A stretch of 64,000 nt of DNA from Limnephilus marmoratus (lineage: Eukaryota > Arthropoda > Insecta > Trichoptera > Limnephilidae): contig OU862910.1 of the NCBI GenBank assembly GCA_917880885.1, positions 51,265,285-51,329,284 of the forward strand. The letters are read 5' to 3'. Below are positions 40,069 through 50,945 of this stretch, in pieces. Made by a program: the position numbers and the translations under genes. The first letter of the stretch is position 1. Each line of letters starts with the position of its first letter. Below the pieces are notes generated by a model. That model worked only from the letters and a program-made list of their open reading frames with translations. It did not search any database and was not told the DNA's origin.

Positions 40069-42026
40069 TAAGGTGGTCCAGGCCTACATAGTAAATTTTT
40101 TTTTTTTTTAAATATAGATGTAGCCACCCATTTAATTTGTTACACCTACTATTAATATTATGTGTAAAAAATTTCAGCTCCCTATCTTATGTATAAGGGG
40201 GTGCTCATCGAATTAGAAGTTCCTGACAAAAGTTTTGGATTTTAAGTAAAACACGTAATTTAAGGTTTATTAATATTACAAGTATTTTAGTCAAATAAGT
40301 ATAAAACGCATTTAAATTTGAACAAAATTTGGTAACAAAGTAATAATTAACATAATATTAGTGGCAATCTTTCAAAATTATGTTTGTTAATTCCTTTTTG
40401 AATGTTTCAGTAGAAACGATTTTTCTGTTTTGTTCAACGATGTGAAGTAAAGATTGCTTTTCTTCCTCATTCTTTGTGAGTATCGTGTTGTAATCTTCAT
40501 TAACGCCTCTCTCCGCTGTATCATTAACAATACGCAAATTTTTGACTCTGCTTTTGCCTTGAAGGTAATCAACATTGTTATTCCAAGTCTCAGGAGGTAA
40601 TTATAAGAAAGAGTCGTTGATATCAAGAACTAAGAGCGTTTTCAACGTTCTTTGTGTTGCAAAAGCTTCTTATGTAACCTCTGAGGCAAGCTTAGCAGAA
40701 TCACCTCATACTGAACGATTACCGCCATCAGAATTTATTTTTTGAACGATGGCCTGTTTCTCAGCATTAGATAGCTTCTCAGAAAACAAGGTAAATGCGA
40801 CTAGTTCATCTGAAAAATACCATAGGTGACGCTCTAAGACACCCCTAGCTGATATACTGATTTCGGAATCAATGGCTTCGTACAATTTTAAGCTATTCCA
40901 AAGTATTAAGTCATTTGTTGGTGCATCTGCTGCCAAAGACGCTTCGATTCAAACTTTGGTGTAGATGATAACTAACAAATCGAACAATTTGTTTTTCTTC
41001 TCTCTTGATTAGTTTAAATCTTGTTACGATCAAGCGCACTGGTAACGTATTGTGTAAATATGTCACTTGTAGACAGCTCAACGCACTACAAACTCATCTT
41101 TGGACTTATCCTCTAATATGCTAGCATTACTAGAAGTGCTACTAAAGCTGCACTCAAGTTCTAACTCTTGTCTCGACACCACCGAAGATGAAGAATTACT
41201 TTTAGCAGTCATTTCTTTCAATTCTTTATATCTTTGTTTCCGTTTTAGAGAACTTTCTTTGACCTTTTCTAGTTTCTTGTCGATTGAGGTCATAATCATC
41301 TTCGTTCTCATCTTTGATCGATGAGAAACGCTCTGTCTTCCGCAATTTTTATCAAATTCAAATGGGCAATATCAAAAAGTTTTTCTAGTTCTTTTTTAAA
41401 CAAATACTCTCCTTTTCTTTGTGCTTCAGAATTTCTTCCTCTATTTTTCTTCAATAGCAGCCAGTTCTTAAGAAACTTAATCAGTTTTTCAATGCAGTGA
41501 TTTTGTTGTCTCCTCGGAATACTAGATTTACTCCATACTTTTATAAGTTCTTGAATAAGTACATGTGCGGAATCTTTCAGATTTTTGGAATCATTTAATA
41601 TGTAGTGATTACGGAGTTAAACTTGCCGAAGAGTAGGATGTTGGTTAAGCCTCATCAATGGCTCAATATCTCGAACCCCGAGTATAAAAATTACGTATTT
41701 TTTTCGAGTAGATGAACACATTTTACTGCACTGATTCACTTCACAGTCTACTAAATAAGTATCAAATACTGTTCATATTTGTCTATAAAACTCTTCAGTA
41801 GTTTATTTTAATATCTATTTTATAGTTTAACACACGAAACTGGCCCGTAGCAAAAAAAAAATTAAGCATTTTACACAAAAAATTCAAAAACAACACTCGA
41901 TTGAGCACCCCTTTCTACTTGAGCTATCTTGCTGAAATTTTACTATGTTATTTCTATGAATACGTGTAACAAATTCACGGGGTGGCCAAATGAAAAATAA
42001 TTAAAAAAAAATTTTGGACCTCCTTA
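40069..42026 (-). mobile_element. DNA transposon with about 135-bp TIRs and 8-bp target duplication, family unknown
   Basis: Left end TAAGGTGGTCCA (40069) and right end TGGACCTCCTTA (42026) extend into imperfect inverted repeats of roughly 135 bp (shared landmarks AATTTGTTACAC, TTTCAGC, GGGGTGCTCA). The flanking 8-bp duplication ATACATAA (40061-40068, 42027-42034) is perfect. Minus-strand coding remains lie inside. Eight-base duplications fit hAT, P, Merlin or Novosib, but neither the ends nor the protein let me choose. Confidence 0.8.
40387..41640 (-). pseudogene. Unrecognised protein remains inside the 40069-42026 element
   Basis: Several minus-strand frames fit one broken gene. About 41605-41310 encodes LIQELIKVWSKSSIPRRQQN, FLKNWLLLKKNRGRN and LEKLFDIAHLNLIKIAEDRA. 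41311-41078 encodes a charged, Ser-rich helix (KKLEKVKESSLKRKQRYKEL). 40936-40706 encodes LERHLWYFSDELVAFTLFSE and KLSNAEKQAIVQKIN. The pattern LFDIAH...EDRxFL and RHLWYxSxELV looks like a protein family I have the impression is widespread but uncharacterised in arthropods; I cannot name it or see a DDE triad. Stops and frame changes separate the pieces. Confidence 0.5.
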
Positions 42027-42154
42027 ATACATAAGAAGATAACAAAAAACAGACCAATTATTAATATTCACAGATAGGTATTTAGAAACATAAAAGTAAC
42101 TGAATGTAAACTAGAATATTTAAGAAAAGAAAAAAAACAGGACAAAGCAGCAAT

Positions 42155-42215
42155 AAAAAAAAATATATATATTTTTTTTTTATTGCTAATATATATATAT
42201 ATATATATATATATA
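42155..42215. repeat. AT-rich microsatellite, (AT)n with flanking T/A runs
   Basis: TATATATATA... at about 42188-42214 and a short T run at 42170. It abuts the 3' end of LINE-C and probably grew from its tail. Confidence 0.85.
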
Positions 42216-42419
42216 ATACAGGTGTAGATTCAACAAGTGATAAACCTAAATATAAAAACACAACAATAAAATAAATGCGATTATAAATGTAAAGAAAATA
42301 GGGTGCAAAACAGGTATTTGGATTGAGACAGGTAAGGGGAGGACAGGGATAAGGGAAAGTTGCCACGCAGGTAATTTAAAAATATTAGGTACAATTAATT
42401 TAATCATCATGAATATGTG

Positions 42420-45303
42420 TTATGTATTATTCGCACGTAGTATGTTATACAATGAAATTCTGTAGCGAAAGTAACTAGCAGTGAACATATCAGCAAATGT
42501 TTCTAAACGTGCAAATTTAATGTTATAGTAGTTACATGTCCTTTGCATAAATTCATTTTGGTTGGAATTGGTGTTGCATCTATCAATGTGGAAAAGGGTA
42601 TTATGTCTGCTATATCGAATCGGCGCGTGGAAATTTATTTTCTTTAGCAACTCCGGGCAGTCAACTTTCGAGTTAATAATTTTGTACAGGAGCATCTGAT
42701 CAGCGACAAGCCTCCTGTTGAGCAGTTTCGTGATTTGAAAATGGTTCTCGATTTCATCGTAAGAATTGTATACATTGAATGATTTAAAATTGAGGAATTT
42801 GAGAAATCGCTCCTGAACTCTTTCTAACCTGTTAACATAAACAATATAGCGCGGGTTCCAAACCTGTGAACAGTATTCTAGGTGAGGACGAACATGTGAA
42901 TTGTAGAGAATCAGATAAGTCTTGGTGTTTTTGAAAAATTTGCATGTTCTTAGTACAAAGCCTAGACTCTTTGTTGCTTTGGTGACAATGTTATCAACGT
43001 GTTTTTCAAAGGTAAGTTTAGAGTCCAAAAGAATCCCGAGGTCACGTATATAATCTTTATTTGTTAGCAGCAATCCAGAAATGGAGTAATTATGCAGTAT
43101 TTTCACTCGGTTACGTGTGAATGTGACTTTGCAACATTTAGAAATATTGATAAAAAGCTTATTTCTGAGACAGTAATCCGTCAGTCGGTCAAGATCTTCT
43201 TGTAAACGCACAGAACAGTCTGGAGAGCTTATAGGAAGGTATATCTTCATATCGTCGGCAAATAGTAAAATTTGAGCGTTGTGAAAACATGTCGTAATAT
43301 CATTTATATAGATAGAGAAAAGCAAAGGACCCACAATGGACCCCTGAGGCACACCGGAAGTGATAATTTTCCAGATGGAGGAAAATCCACCCACTGTCAC
43401 AGCCTGGGACCTGTTTGTTATGTATGAAGATAACCAACGAAGGAGATCTCCATGAATACCATGATTAGCAAGTTTTCTAAGCAGGACGCTGTGGTTGATC
43501 TTATCAAAGGCTTTGCTATAGTCGGTGTAGATTGTATCAACTTGCACACGTTTATCCATAGAGGCAGAAAAGAAATTTATAAATGTTATAAGATTTGTAG
43601 CAACAGAGCGACCTGCAAAGAATCCATGCTGAAATTCATTGATCGAATTCTTTACCACAGGGAATAACTGGTCGTAGACTATGTTTTCGAACACTTTTGA
43701 AAAAATGCAGAGCTTGGAAATGGGTCTATAATTATCTGCTTCACACTTATTTCCCGATTTATGAATTGGCGTGATGTAGGCTCTTTTCCATATATCAGGA
43801 AATGTACCAGTCTTAAGCGATATATTAAACAGTATAGATAGCGGAAGTGACAAATGATTTGCGCACTCGGTAATGAACAGTGGTGGGATACCATCTGGCC
43901 CAGCTCCCTTGTTGGAATCAAGCCGTTTTAAATATTTAGATACAAGGTCAGCATCGACAAAAACTGACCCTATCGCACAGACCTGCTTAACTACGGAGTC
44001 ATTGCAGGAAGTCCCCAGAGGGTCAGCCGGTTCGTAGACGGAATGGAAATATTCAGCAAATAAGTCACAGACTGCCTGTCCCCCCTCGGCTGTTAAATCC
44101 TTAAGATTTAAAATGCTAGGAATAGATGCTGATGGTTTTTTTGATTTAACATATGACCAGAATGCTCTGGGATCTTTGGCGATATTCTCTTCAGCATTAT
44201 TAATAAAGTCTTCGTGACACTTCTTTGCCATTTTTTTCTGTCTGGTGCGTAGTCTTGAAAAAGTAATGTAATCGGAAGGGTTCTTATAAGTTATATATAA
44301 TCTGTGAGATTTCTGCTTTTCGCGAATAAGTTTTATTAATGATGAGCTATACCACGGGGGGTAGGAATGTTTACCAGTACGCCTCAATGGAACCTTATCC
44401 GAGATCAAATTATTAACAATATTGTAAAAATGTGATACTGCAGGATTGACGGAATCGGTTAAGTTAAGTACGTTCCAATCTACTTGTGCCAGGCTGTCTC
44501 TTATGTCATCATCATTAGCTTTGTGGAATGAGGGCCTTTTAATTGATTTTTCCTTTACGACCGGTGGTTCAACGAACTCAGCAGTGATAATGATGGATTT
44601 GTGGTGAATATCCTCAGGAACCAACGGATCGTTCGCGGGAGCAACGCGTACCGAGAAATTACAGAGAACGAGATCAAGAATTCTTCCTAACGTATTTTGA
44701 ACACCATTATATTGGCGGAAGTTACAGTAATTAATATTGTCGATAAATGTTGCGCTTATTGTAGAGGTATAGTTGCAAGGAATCATGTTTACCTCACCCA
44801 CAGGAAGAGTCCAGGTAATATCGGAAAGGTTAAAGTCTCCCATGATAAGAAATTTGTCGTCAGGTTGATTCAAAAGCTTAATACCTAGATCATTCGAAAA
44901 GGTGGAGATTCGAGCATTGAAGTTGAAGCTTTTGGACAGGTAAATACAACAAAGATGAACGCAAGTAAATCCATTTGCACGTGGGATGCGAAGAGTCACC
45001 CAAATGTATTCATCTGTAGAACACCATGAATTATTACAAATTGCATTGAGTTCCTTTTTGACAGCCAAGAGCACCCCACCACCCATTGTTACACCTTGAA
45101 TACTTCTGTCGCGTCGGAATACATTGTATCTTGTGTCCAAAAGCACCCCATCTGAAATAGAATCTGTCAGCGAGGTCTCTGTTATGCCAATCACGTCATA
45201 ATCACCGCTCGTAACACTGCAAAGAAATGTATCAGTTTTTGTTCTCAGTCCACGTACGTTCTGATAAAAAACACTTAGAGGCAGGGACTCTTTTTCAGTA
45301 TAG
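42420..45303 (-). CDS. LINE-C ORF2: endonuclease and reverse transcriptase
   Basis: The frame is open from about 45380 without an obvious ATG; recognisable protein starts at FYQNVRGLRTKTDTFLC (about 45290). Endonuclease: VIGITETSLTDS with the catalytic Glu, a GGGVLLAVKKEL strand, MGDFNLSDITW (about 44850), then a diverged IHHKSIIITAEF in place of SDH. RT: LDSNKGAGPDGIPPLFI, NYRPISKLCIFSKVFENIVY, DYSKAFDKINHSVLLRKLAN, TSGVPQGSIVGPLLFSIYIN and catalytic FADDMKIYLP (about 43255). The C-terminal part (LEYCSQVWNPRYIVYVNRLE) runs to the stop at 42420. About 950 residues, uninterrupted, so only the 5' truncation and the His change obviously weaken it. Related to jockey/CR1-type elements. Confidence 0.88.
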
Positions 45304-45559
45304 TGACAATAACAAAAATATGCAGAGAATATGTGAACATGATGTGAGGTGTAATATGTATAGATACTTGAAATATGACAAGTACATTATAATAGTTGAT
45401 TACAGAAAGAGAGAATATCTTGCAGTTGACAGGAGTTGAGAAAATATAATAAGGTAATTATGTGCGATGATAAATATAATGGTAATGCAATGGCAATTTG
45501 AGATGCAGGATAGGACAGTGTGTGGAGGGAGAGGGACGAGTATGCAATAATAATCGGAT

Positions 45560-46012
45560 GAGCAGTAGGTGTTTCCTTATGTTATTTTCTGGAGGTCGTC
45601 TTCCCTCCTGACTAAAAAAGCTGGTGAATTTTCATTTTTTCTCACCAAGATCTTGCAGTCCTTTACCCAAACAAATTTAAAACCTGCTTCCCGTGCTTTG
45701 GTTTTAACCTTTGAAAGTAGAATTTTATTATTAATTGTTAGGTGGTTGTTGACATAGATTGAAGTTTCAGGTCCCGATTATTTTAGGTCAGTGCTGCTTA
45801 TCTTTCTGGCCTTTTTGGAAAGAGCGAGAAATTCCTCTTTCCTCCGTCTACTCGCAAATCGGATGATAATTGGCTTAACCTGGGTCGTCTTCGTAGCCAC
45901 TCGCGTCACGATGTCTATATCTTCTGGCTGTAGTGCGAAACCAATCTGCTCGCCTATTTTCTGGGCTATACAGAGAAGGTTTTCTCCTTTCGTCAAAGGC
46001 AAGTTCTTGCCT
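45560..46012 (-). pseudogene. LINE-C ORF1, C-terminal part with an in-frame stop
   Basis: Minus strand: LPLTKGENLLCIAQKIGEQI, DIDIVTRVATKTTQVKPIII, RFASRRRKEEFLALSKKARK, then a stop after STDLK (45779), and the same frame continues with SGPETSIYVNNHLTINNKIL and FKFVWVKDCKILVRKNENSP. This is the RRM-like/C-terminal module typical of LINE ORF1 proteins in insects, which databases often label FP-protein-like. One stop codon plus 5' truncation make it non-functional. Confidence 0.8.
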
Positions 46013-46420
46013 TAAATATAATAACTATAAAATATAAAAACATAACTATTAAAAAAAATAACTATTAAATATAAAAACCATGTAATGTAAAAACTATGCA
46101 ATACAATGTAAAAAGTACATAATTCAATATTCTAGTTAAGTAAGTGAAAATGTTATATTCTTTTTAACTGGAATAAAAACTTATGAAAAAAATAAATAAA
46201 ATAAAATAAATTATATACAGCGGGTTCCCGGCATGCGTTGCAAGGCCACTGCAACCTCGGGGTCAGCTAAACTGAAATGGTTCCATCCCAAGTCCCGGGA
46301 AACTACATTATAATGCAAGCGCCTGCACTATATAACATTATGTGCAGCGGGTACCCGGCATAGTGAAGTTTTACTTCAGTCGTGTGGTCTAAAGCACACA
46401 CTGGTTTTTTTTTTTAATAT
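46013..46420. other. AT-rich DNA with Helitron-type end remnants
   Basis: ACAGCGGGTTCCCGGCATGC at about 46216 and GCAGCGGGTACCCGGCAT at about 46353 resemble reverse-complemented Helitron 3' ends with the CTAG lost. No gene. Confidence 0.5.
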
Positions 46421-46560
46421 TTTTGAAGTAAAACTTCTTTACGCGTGCTCGACTTGGGCGGTAAGCTGGTGAATGCATTACGAAAAGTGGTATGGTTACG
46501 AAAAATGTCATGCGAACGGTAATCGATGCGAACGGTGATCGATTGCTAGGCGAACGGTCG
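46421..46560. repeat. Dispersed repeat with CGAACGGTAATCGATG units, second copy
   Basis: Matches 38985-39180 (GAAGTAAAACTTCTT, GGTGAATGCATTACGAAAAG, CGAACGGTGATCGATTGCTA). One tandem unit fewer than the first copy. Confidence 0.75.
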
Positions 46561-46725
46561 GGCCTTTACGCACGCTTGACTTGGAACATGAAATTGGTTT
46601 TAACCTAAGGGTACGATCAGGTACAAAGCGGGTTTCGGTTTTCTGATTAGTCGGCGCATGGGCGGCCGACTGGCGCAGGCGTGCTGACAAGAATGTTTGT
46701 GTATGTCAACGTATCAGGCCGAACA

Positions 46726-46766
46726 TATATATATACCCAATAATATATAATATATATATATATATA
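46726..46766. repeat. TA microsatellite
   Basis: TATATATATACCC and TATATATATATATAT stretches immediately 5' of LINE-D. Confidence 0.85.
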
Positions 46767-46774
46767 AGAATATA

Positions 46775-47468
46775 CCCACAAGAAAATTGGCAAAAAGATA
46801 CCTTTTTTGGGAAGAATTCGGCCGAAAATTTCCAGAAAAACCGCCATCACCATTTACAATTCAATTATTGCTCCACACTTCAACTACTGTTCAAGTATCC
46901 TTTTCCTTTGTAATGAAAGAGAACAGAATAAATTTCAATTTCTCCAAAACAGAGCAATGCGAATAATACTCCGAAGAAATAGATTTTCAAAAATAATAAA
47001 ATGCTAAAGGAACTTAATTGGTTAACAGTGAAACAAATACTGACCTTGAACACGTTGATATTTATTCACAAAATATTAAACAACATGTTACCAAAATACT
47101 TCACAAATAAAATCGTATACAATAAGGACATTCACAGACATTACACAAGGACTTGCAAGGAAATAAGATTAAACAAAAAGGACAAAACGAATACGCAAAA
47201 CAGTCTGCTGTACAAAGGAATTAAGTTATATAACACACTACCAGAAACTCTTAAGTCCTCACCAATTGAAAAGTTCAAGATGGATTGTAGGAGCTACATA
47301 AAACAAAAACAAAAAATTTTGTGATTTCAAAAATTTTGTGAATTTAAAATATTATAATTAAAAAAAAAAAAAAAAAAAACTGCAATATGAAATATTATAA
47401 TCAATTAGAAATTTGTAAACTTAAATGTACAAATTACTAAAATAAAATTCAAATAAAAAAAAAAAAAC
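46775..47468 (+). pseudogene. LINE-D, 5'-truncated RT C-terminal region with poly(A) tails
   Basis: Plus strand, about 185 codons with one frame change near 47003: RKTAITIYNSIIAPHFNYCS, NKFQFLQNRAMRIILRRNRF, then LKELNWLTVKQILTLNTLIF and NSLLYKGIKLYNTLPETLKS, typical of the domain after the RT in jockey/CR1-type LINEs. A20 at about 47358-47379 and A14 at 47456-47468 mark two possible tail positions. No catalytic RT core is present. Confidence 0.85.
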
Positions 47469-48015
47469 ATAGTGAAGGCAGGTTCAGATTTATGTCCGCG
47501 CGAGGCGGCGCCGATAAGCTTTACCGGAATGAATTCTTAATTCCTGCTCGCCGGTGACGCCGGTCAGAATCTGATATCAAAATGAGCGACCTGTTAATTG
47601 CCGCTATTTTCAATCAATCGCCAATCTGGGATAAAAGAAATACATTCCATACCACCAGAAATGTTGTTGACAAGTGATGGAATGAAATCAAAAAGATAAA
47701 ATTTTGAAATAACCTCAAATGTCACAAGTGAATTTCTTTCAGGCACGTACTTAACATATTATCATGTTCTCCTTAGGTTTTTTTTTTCATATTTAAAGAT
47801 ACCAATTACCAAATACCATTGTTTTATTCCTTAATTTTAAGAAAGGATTCTCCAATAGTAAATAATCGTCGTCTACGAACTCGGCATTTCGTAAAAACTG
47901 ACAGCTGCTGTCAGGCTACCGCGCAGGTAGCGCAAGTTAGCAAGTTTTATCCGCGTTCTGTTTGTCCACATCTCGGCGTCAACTGCCGCCGGTGGAACAG
48001 GGCACTGAACGCCGT
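47469..48015. other. Unassigned DNA inside the 42-bp TIR element
   Basis: A GC-richer stretch (GTCCGCGCGAGGCGGCGCCGA, read in two parts) lies at about 47495-47580, otherwise AT-rich. I see no gene. Confidence 0.4.
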
Positions 48016-48221
48016 TAATCTGAAAACCGAAACCCGCTTTGTACCTGATCGTACCCTACGAGTTAATGTGCACGCGAGTCCTCAGCTTTAATTGATACAC
48101 AGAACACGAAAATGGTTTTCATCCTATTTTTATACTTTGAACACATGGATGGTTTGATGACCCGTCGAAACACATGAATCCATGAAATAAAATGATTTTT
48201 TTTAAAAGATATTAATAAATT

Positions 48222-48592
48222 AAATTTTGGGTGGCGGGTATGGGTACCGCCGCCCCGGGAACCATTTATTGGATTACCAACACCTCTGCCATAGGTCACC
48301 CCAAGTGGTTTGCTACGTTTGGTGACTAAGCAGGGATTCCCGGGTTCACGGGTTGAGGTTTGTCCAGATCTTGGCGGCGTATGCGTCTGCCCACCAGCTA
48401 TATCGGGAGAGACTGATTGAGGAAGACCTGTAGACCTCTTCAGCAGGACTCTCGGAACATCGACTTACCCGCAGTGGGCGGGATTGATTCATGCGTCCAT
48501 CACTCCTGAACACACTGACCCAGATTCCTACCCACCCCTCATACCTATTTCCTTCCTACTACTTCCTCTCCTTTCTTTCCCTAAAAAAATAT
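48222..48592 (+). mobile_element. Short LINE-A derivative B (5' head only, A-rich end)
   Basis: Starts TTTTGGGTGGCGGGTATGGG and follows the full-length LINE-A 5' region, including CGCAGTGGGCGGGATTGATT and TCCTACCCACCCCTCATACC, up to TTTCTTTCCCTAAAAAAA. It keeps more of the 5' UTR than the other short copies, and ends before the 3' stem-loop. Confidence 0.82.
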
Positions 48593-48689
48593 ATGTATTG
48601 TGGAATTTAGCCGCCCTTAAAAGTGCCACTCGGGGCGGGCCACTCCCCCCCCCCCCCACCCCTCCCCAAAAACAACTAATTAATTCGTA

Positions 48690-49560
48690 GAAAAAACATA
48701 CGCAAATTATGAAAGTAATACTAATCAAAGCTGGGGACTCGCAAGCAGGTTCACTCTTAATTTAAAAACGGTTTTGCGAACAGGATGTAAAATTTCAGTT
48801 GTGGATTCATCTGCTGACACATTTCGAAGGAAAAAATTCTCTTATTCGAAGTGCAGTTAGAAAGTTAGAAGATTATGTATGTACTGCCAGAATAAAAAAA
48901 AATCCATTTTCATGTTCTGAGCGTAGTTTTGATTCGCCGCATGGCGATTTAATTTAAACCAGTTTTGTGTTGAGAATGTAAAATTCCTGTTGTGGATTCA
49001 TCTGCCGGCACATTTCGAAGGACAACATTTTCTTATTCGAAGGGCGGTTATAAAATCCTAGTTACAGATAATGTATGTGCTGCCAGAATAAAGAAAACCC
49101 TTTTCATCTGAGTGTAGTTTTAATTTGCCGCAAACAGATTAACTTAAACCAGTTTTGGGTTCAGAAAGTTAAATTCCAGTTCTTGATTCATCTGCCGACA
49201 CATTTCGGAGGAAAACATTGTCTTAGTCGAAGTGCAGTTATAAAATTCTAGTTACAGACTATGCATGTGCTGCCAGAGTCAAATAAAAACCATTTTATGT
49301 ACTGAGTTTTGTTTTAAATTGCCACTAACAGATTAGGGAACGTACCCATACTACGTGACCAACTTTTTGCAATTTTTAACCCCTCCCCTCCCGATGACCA
49401 AAAATCTAAGCCCCCTGCCGCTCATTTGTGCCAAGCGTGGTATTTTGAAGACCCCCCCCCCTGAACGGGTCACGTAGTATGAGTATGTTCCCTTATATTT
49501 AAACCAGTTTTGTGTTCAGAATATAACGATAAATTAAAATAACAAGTTGCAGATTTATCG
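48690..49560 (+). repeat. 191-bp tandem repeat, about four units
   Basis: Landmark GGATTCATCTGC recurs at 48802, 48993 and 49184 (as TTGATTCATCTGC), spacing 191 bp, with AACCAGTTTTGTG and CGAAGTGCAGTTA as further anchors. A partial fourth unit continues after the MITE at 49336-49492. Related units occur at 13140-13445. Confidence 0.88.
49336..49492. mobile_element. Harbinger-like MITE (157 bp), TTA target
   Basis: Termini GGGAACGTACCCATACTACG and the inverted CGTAGTATGAGTATGTTCCC; TTA on both sides (49333-49335, 49493-49495). A 3-bp TWA target and a GGG-starting end are typical of PIF/Harbinger. Inserted in the 191-bp array. Confidence 0.85.
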
Positions 49561-49759
49561 TGTACCGAGTGAAGCTTTACATTTGAGTTGCATACCAAAT
49601 GCGGAAAAATTCTGAGAAATGGACTGTTTCGTGTGTAACTATTATTGGGGGATGCAGAATCAATCCTAAGCTAAAACCTGCCTTATATTCGCAACTCGGT
49701 GTAAAAATTCGAGATGCGAAATCCTATATGGATACAATTCTCGACTACCGAGAGCAGTT

Positions 49760-49921
49760 ATTAATTTGTACCTCCCTTCTACAATACGGGTCTCTTCAAG
49801 ACCCTTGTTTACTCCTCTCTCTCCTCAAACGACCCTCCACACAGCATCTTTAAAGATGACATGGGCCCTGAGGGAATTCTTTTCCCTCAGGGCCTTCTAT
49901 GTGGAGTTAATGTAAAAAAAT
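49760..49921 (+). mobile_element. LINE-A 3'-end fragment
   Basis: Contains CTACAATACGGGTCTCTTCA, CCCTCCACACAGCATC and the stem GGCCCTGAGGGAA / TTCCCTCAGGGCC, then the outer-stem partner CTATGTGGAG and an A-rich end. A strongly 5'-truncated retrocopy. Confidence 0.88.
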
Positions 49922-49989
49922 AAATTTGATTTTTATTGGACAGTACCTACTAGTCACATTTGATTATGAAAATCGGCATAAAATGAGGA

Positions 49990-50110
49990 GGTAATAAAAA
50001 AATAGAATTTCCGTGTACCCCCCCCCCCCCCGGCGCTTGAAAATCTGCGGTTCATGTACCCAAATAAGGGGGCGGCGAATTTTTCCCCCGCCCCACTCTA
50101 CGCCACTGAG
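49990..50110. mobile_element. Right end of a CAGTGGCGTAG-type element
   Basis: The reverse complement begins CAGTGGCGTAGAGTGGGGCG, the hAT-type terminus seen elsewhere in the window. No left end is recognised. Confidence 0.5.
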
Positions 50111-50151
50111 TAGATCGCGCAGGGTTTCTTCAGTGAACGGTCGATCTTAGG

Positions 50152-50582
50152 GACTCCAGATACTAATATCTACAGCCCGTATGTTTGACGAATATCTACA
50201 GCTCATATGTTGAACTAATATCTACGAACTTCAGAGTGTTGATTAATATCTACAGAGCGTAGGTTGAACTAATATCTATAGAGCCTAGGTTGGACTAATC
50301 AGCTAAATGTGTCCAATAGTCCGATATTAGGGATTTTTACATACATACTTACATAAATTAAGTTTTTTAAACTGCATACGCAATATTACGTTATTTCAAT
50401 ATACTATACATAATTGCAAATCCAACCTCTGACAGTACTGTAGATATTCGTCAACACTTTGGTTCTCATAGATATTAATCAACAGTTTGAGCTGTAGATA
50501 TTCGTCAACACTTTGATTCCCATAGATATTAGTTCGATTTTTTCAGTTTTTGGAATTCCTGTAGATATTAGTAGACGCCTCC
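50152..50582. mobile_element. Foldback-like element FB-1, copy 1 (431 bp)
   Basis: Flanked by the 8-bp duplication ATCTTAGG (50144-50151, 50583-50590). The left half carries four or five forward copies of (A)CTAATATCTACAG spaced by about 25-40 bp, and the right half carries the inverted motif CTGTAGATATTAGT or variants. The centre is AT-rich and unique. No ORF. Confidence 0.85.
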
Positions 50583-50590
50583 ATCTTAGG

Positions 50591-50945
50591 TCTAATCAAG
50601 TTGGCCACCCCTGCTGTATAGTCATTGCCTGGAATTTTTATAAGAGTATCACATTGGCACCATCTGCCCACCAGCAAAGCCCACCATATTAGCAGCAAAA
50701 AGGATATTGAACGAAAAATTATACCTCGAGAGTTATTTTAAGCAACTCTAGACGCCTGGCTTTATTTTAAAAATCGAGTCAGCAACGCTGTTAAGGATAA
50801 GACACGCTTCTGGATAATTAACTAAATCACTACAATTTTAAGACAGTATCTACACCTAACAATAGTAGTAGTACGAATGAGAAAGAAATAAGCTTTAAAA
50901 GAAGTTATTTATTGAATATAATAAATAAAAATAAAATAATAAAGA
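50591..50945. other. Downstream region of the UPF0390-family gene
   Basis: No gene is seen. TTTATT (AATAAA on the minus strand) occurs at about 50907-50912 and is a plausible polyadenylation signal for the gene at 50946-51236. Confidence 0.5.

Larger units (their letters stand above)
42212..46012 (-). mobile_element. LINE-C, nearly complete, 5'-truncated
   Basis: Minus-strand element with the 3' part of ORF1 (46012-45560), a long EN-RT frame (to 42420) and a 3' UTR of about 200 bp ending at an AT microsatellite. The 5' end is cut inside ORF1 at 46012, where the text changes abruptly to ATAATATTTAA-type DNA. No target duplication could be assigned. Confidence 0.85.
46608..48057. mobile_element. 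TIR element with 42-bp termini, LINE fragment inserted
   Basis: AGGGTACGATCAGGTACAAA (46608) and onward to CTGATTA (46649) is inverted at 48016-48057 with one mismatch. Flanking bases TAA/TAC hint at a 3-bp target but are not conclusive. Inside are an AT microsatellite, LINE-D and unassigned DNA; no transposase is visible. Confidence 0.7.

Noticed and set aside
42155..42366. 94-codon hydrophobic minus frame overlapping the AT microsatellite
   Set aside because: It lies in the LINE-C 3' UTR and contains microsatellite-encoded IYIYIYI; no protein support.
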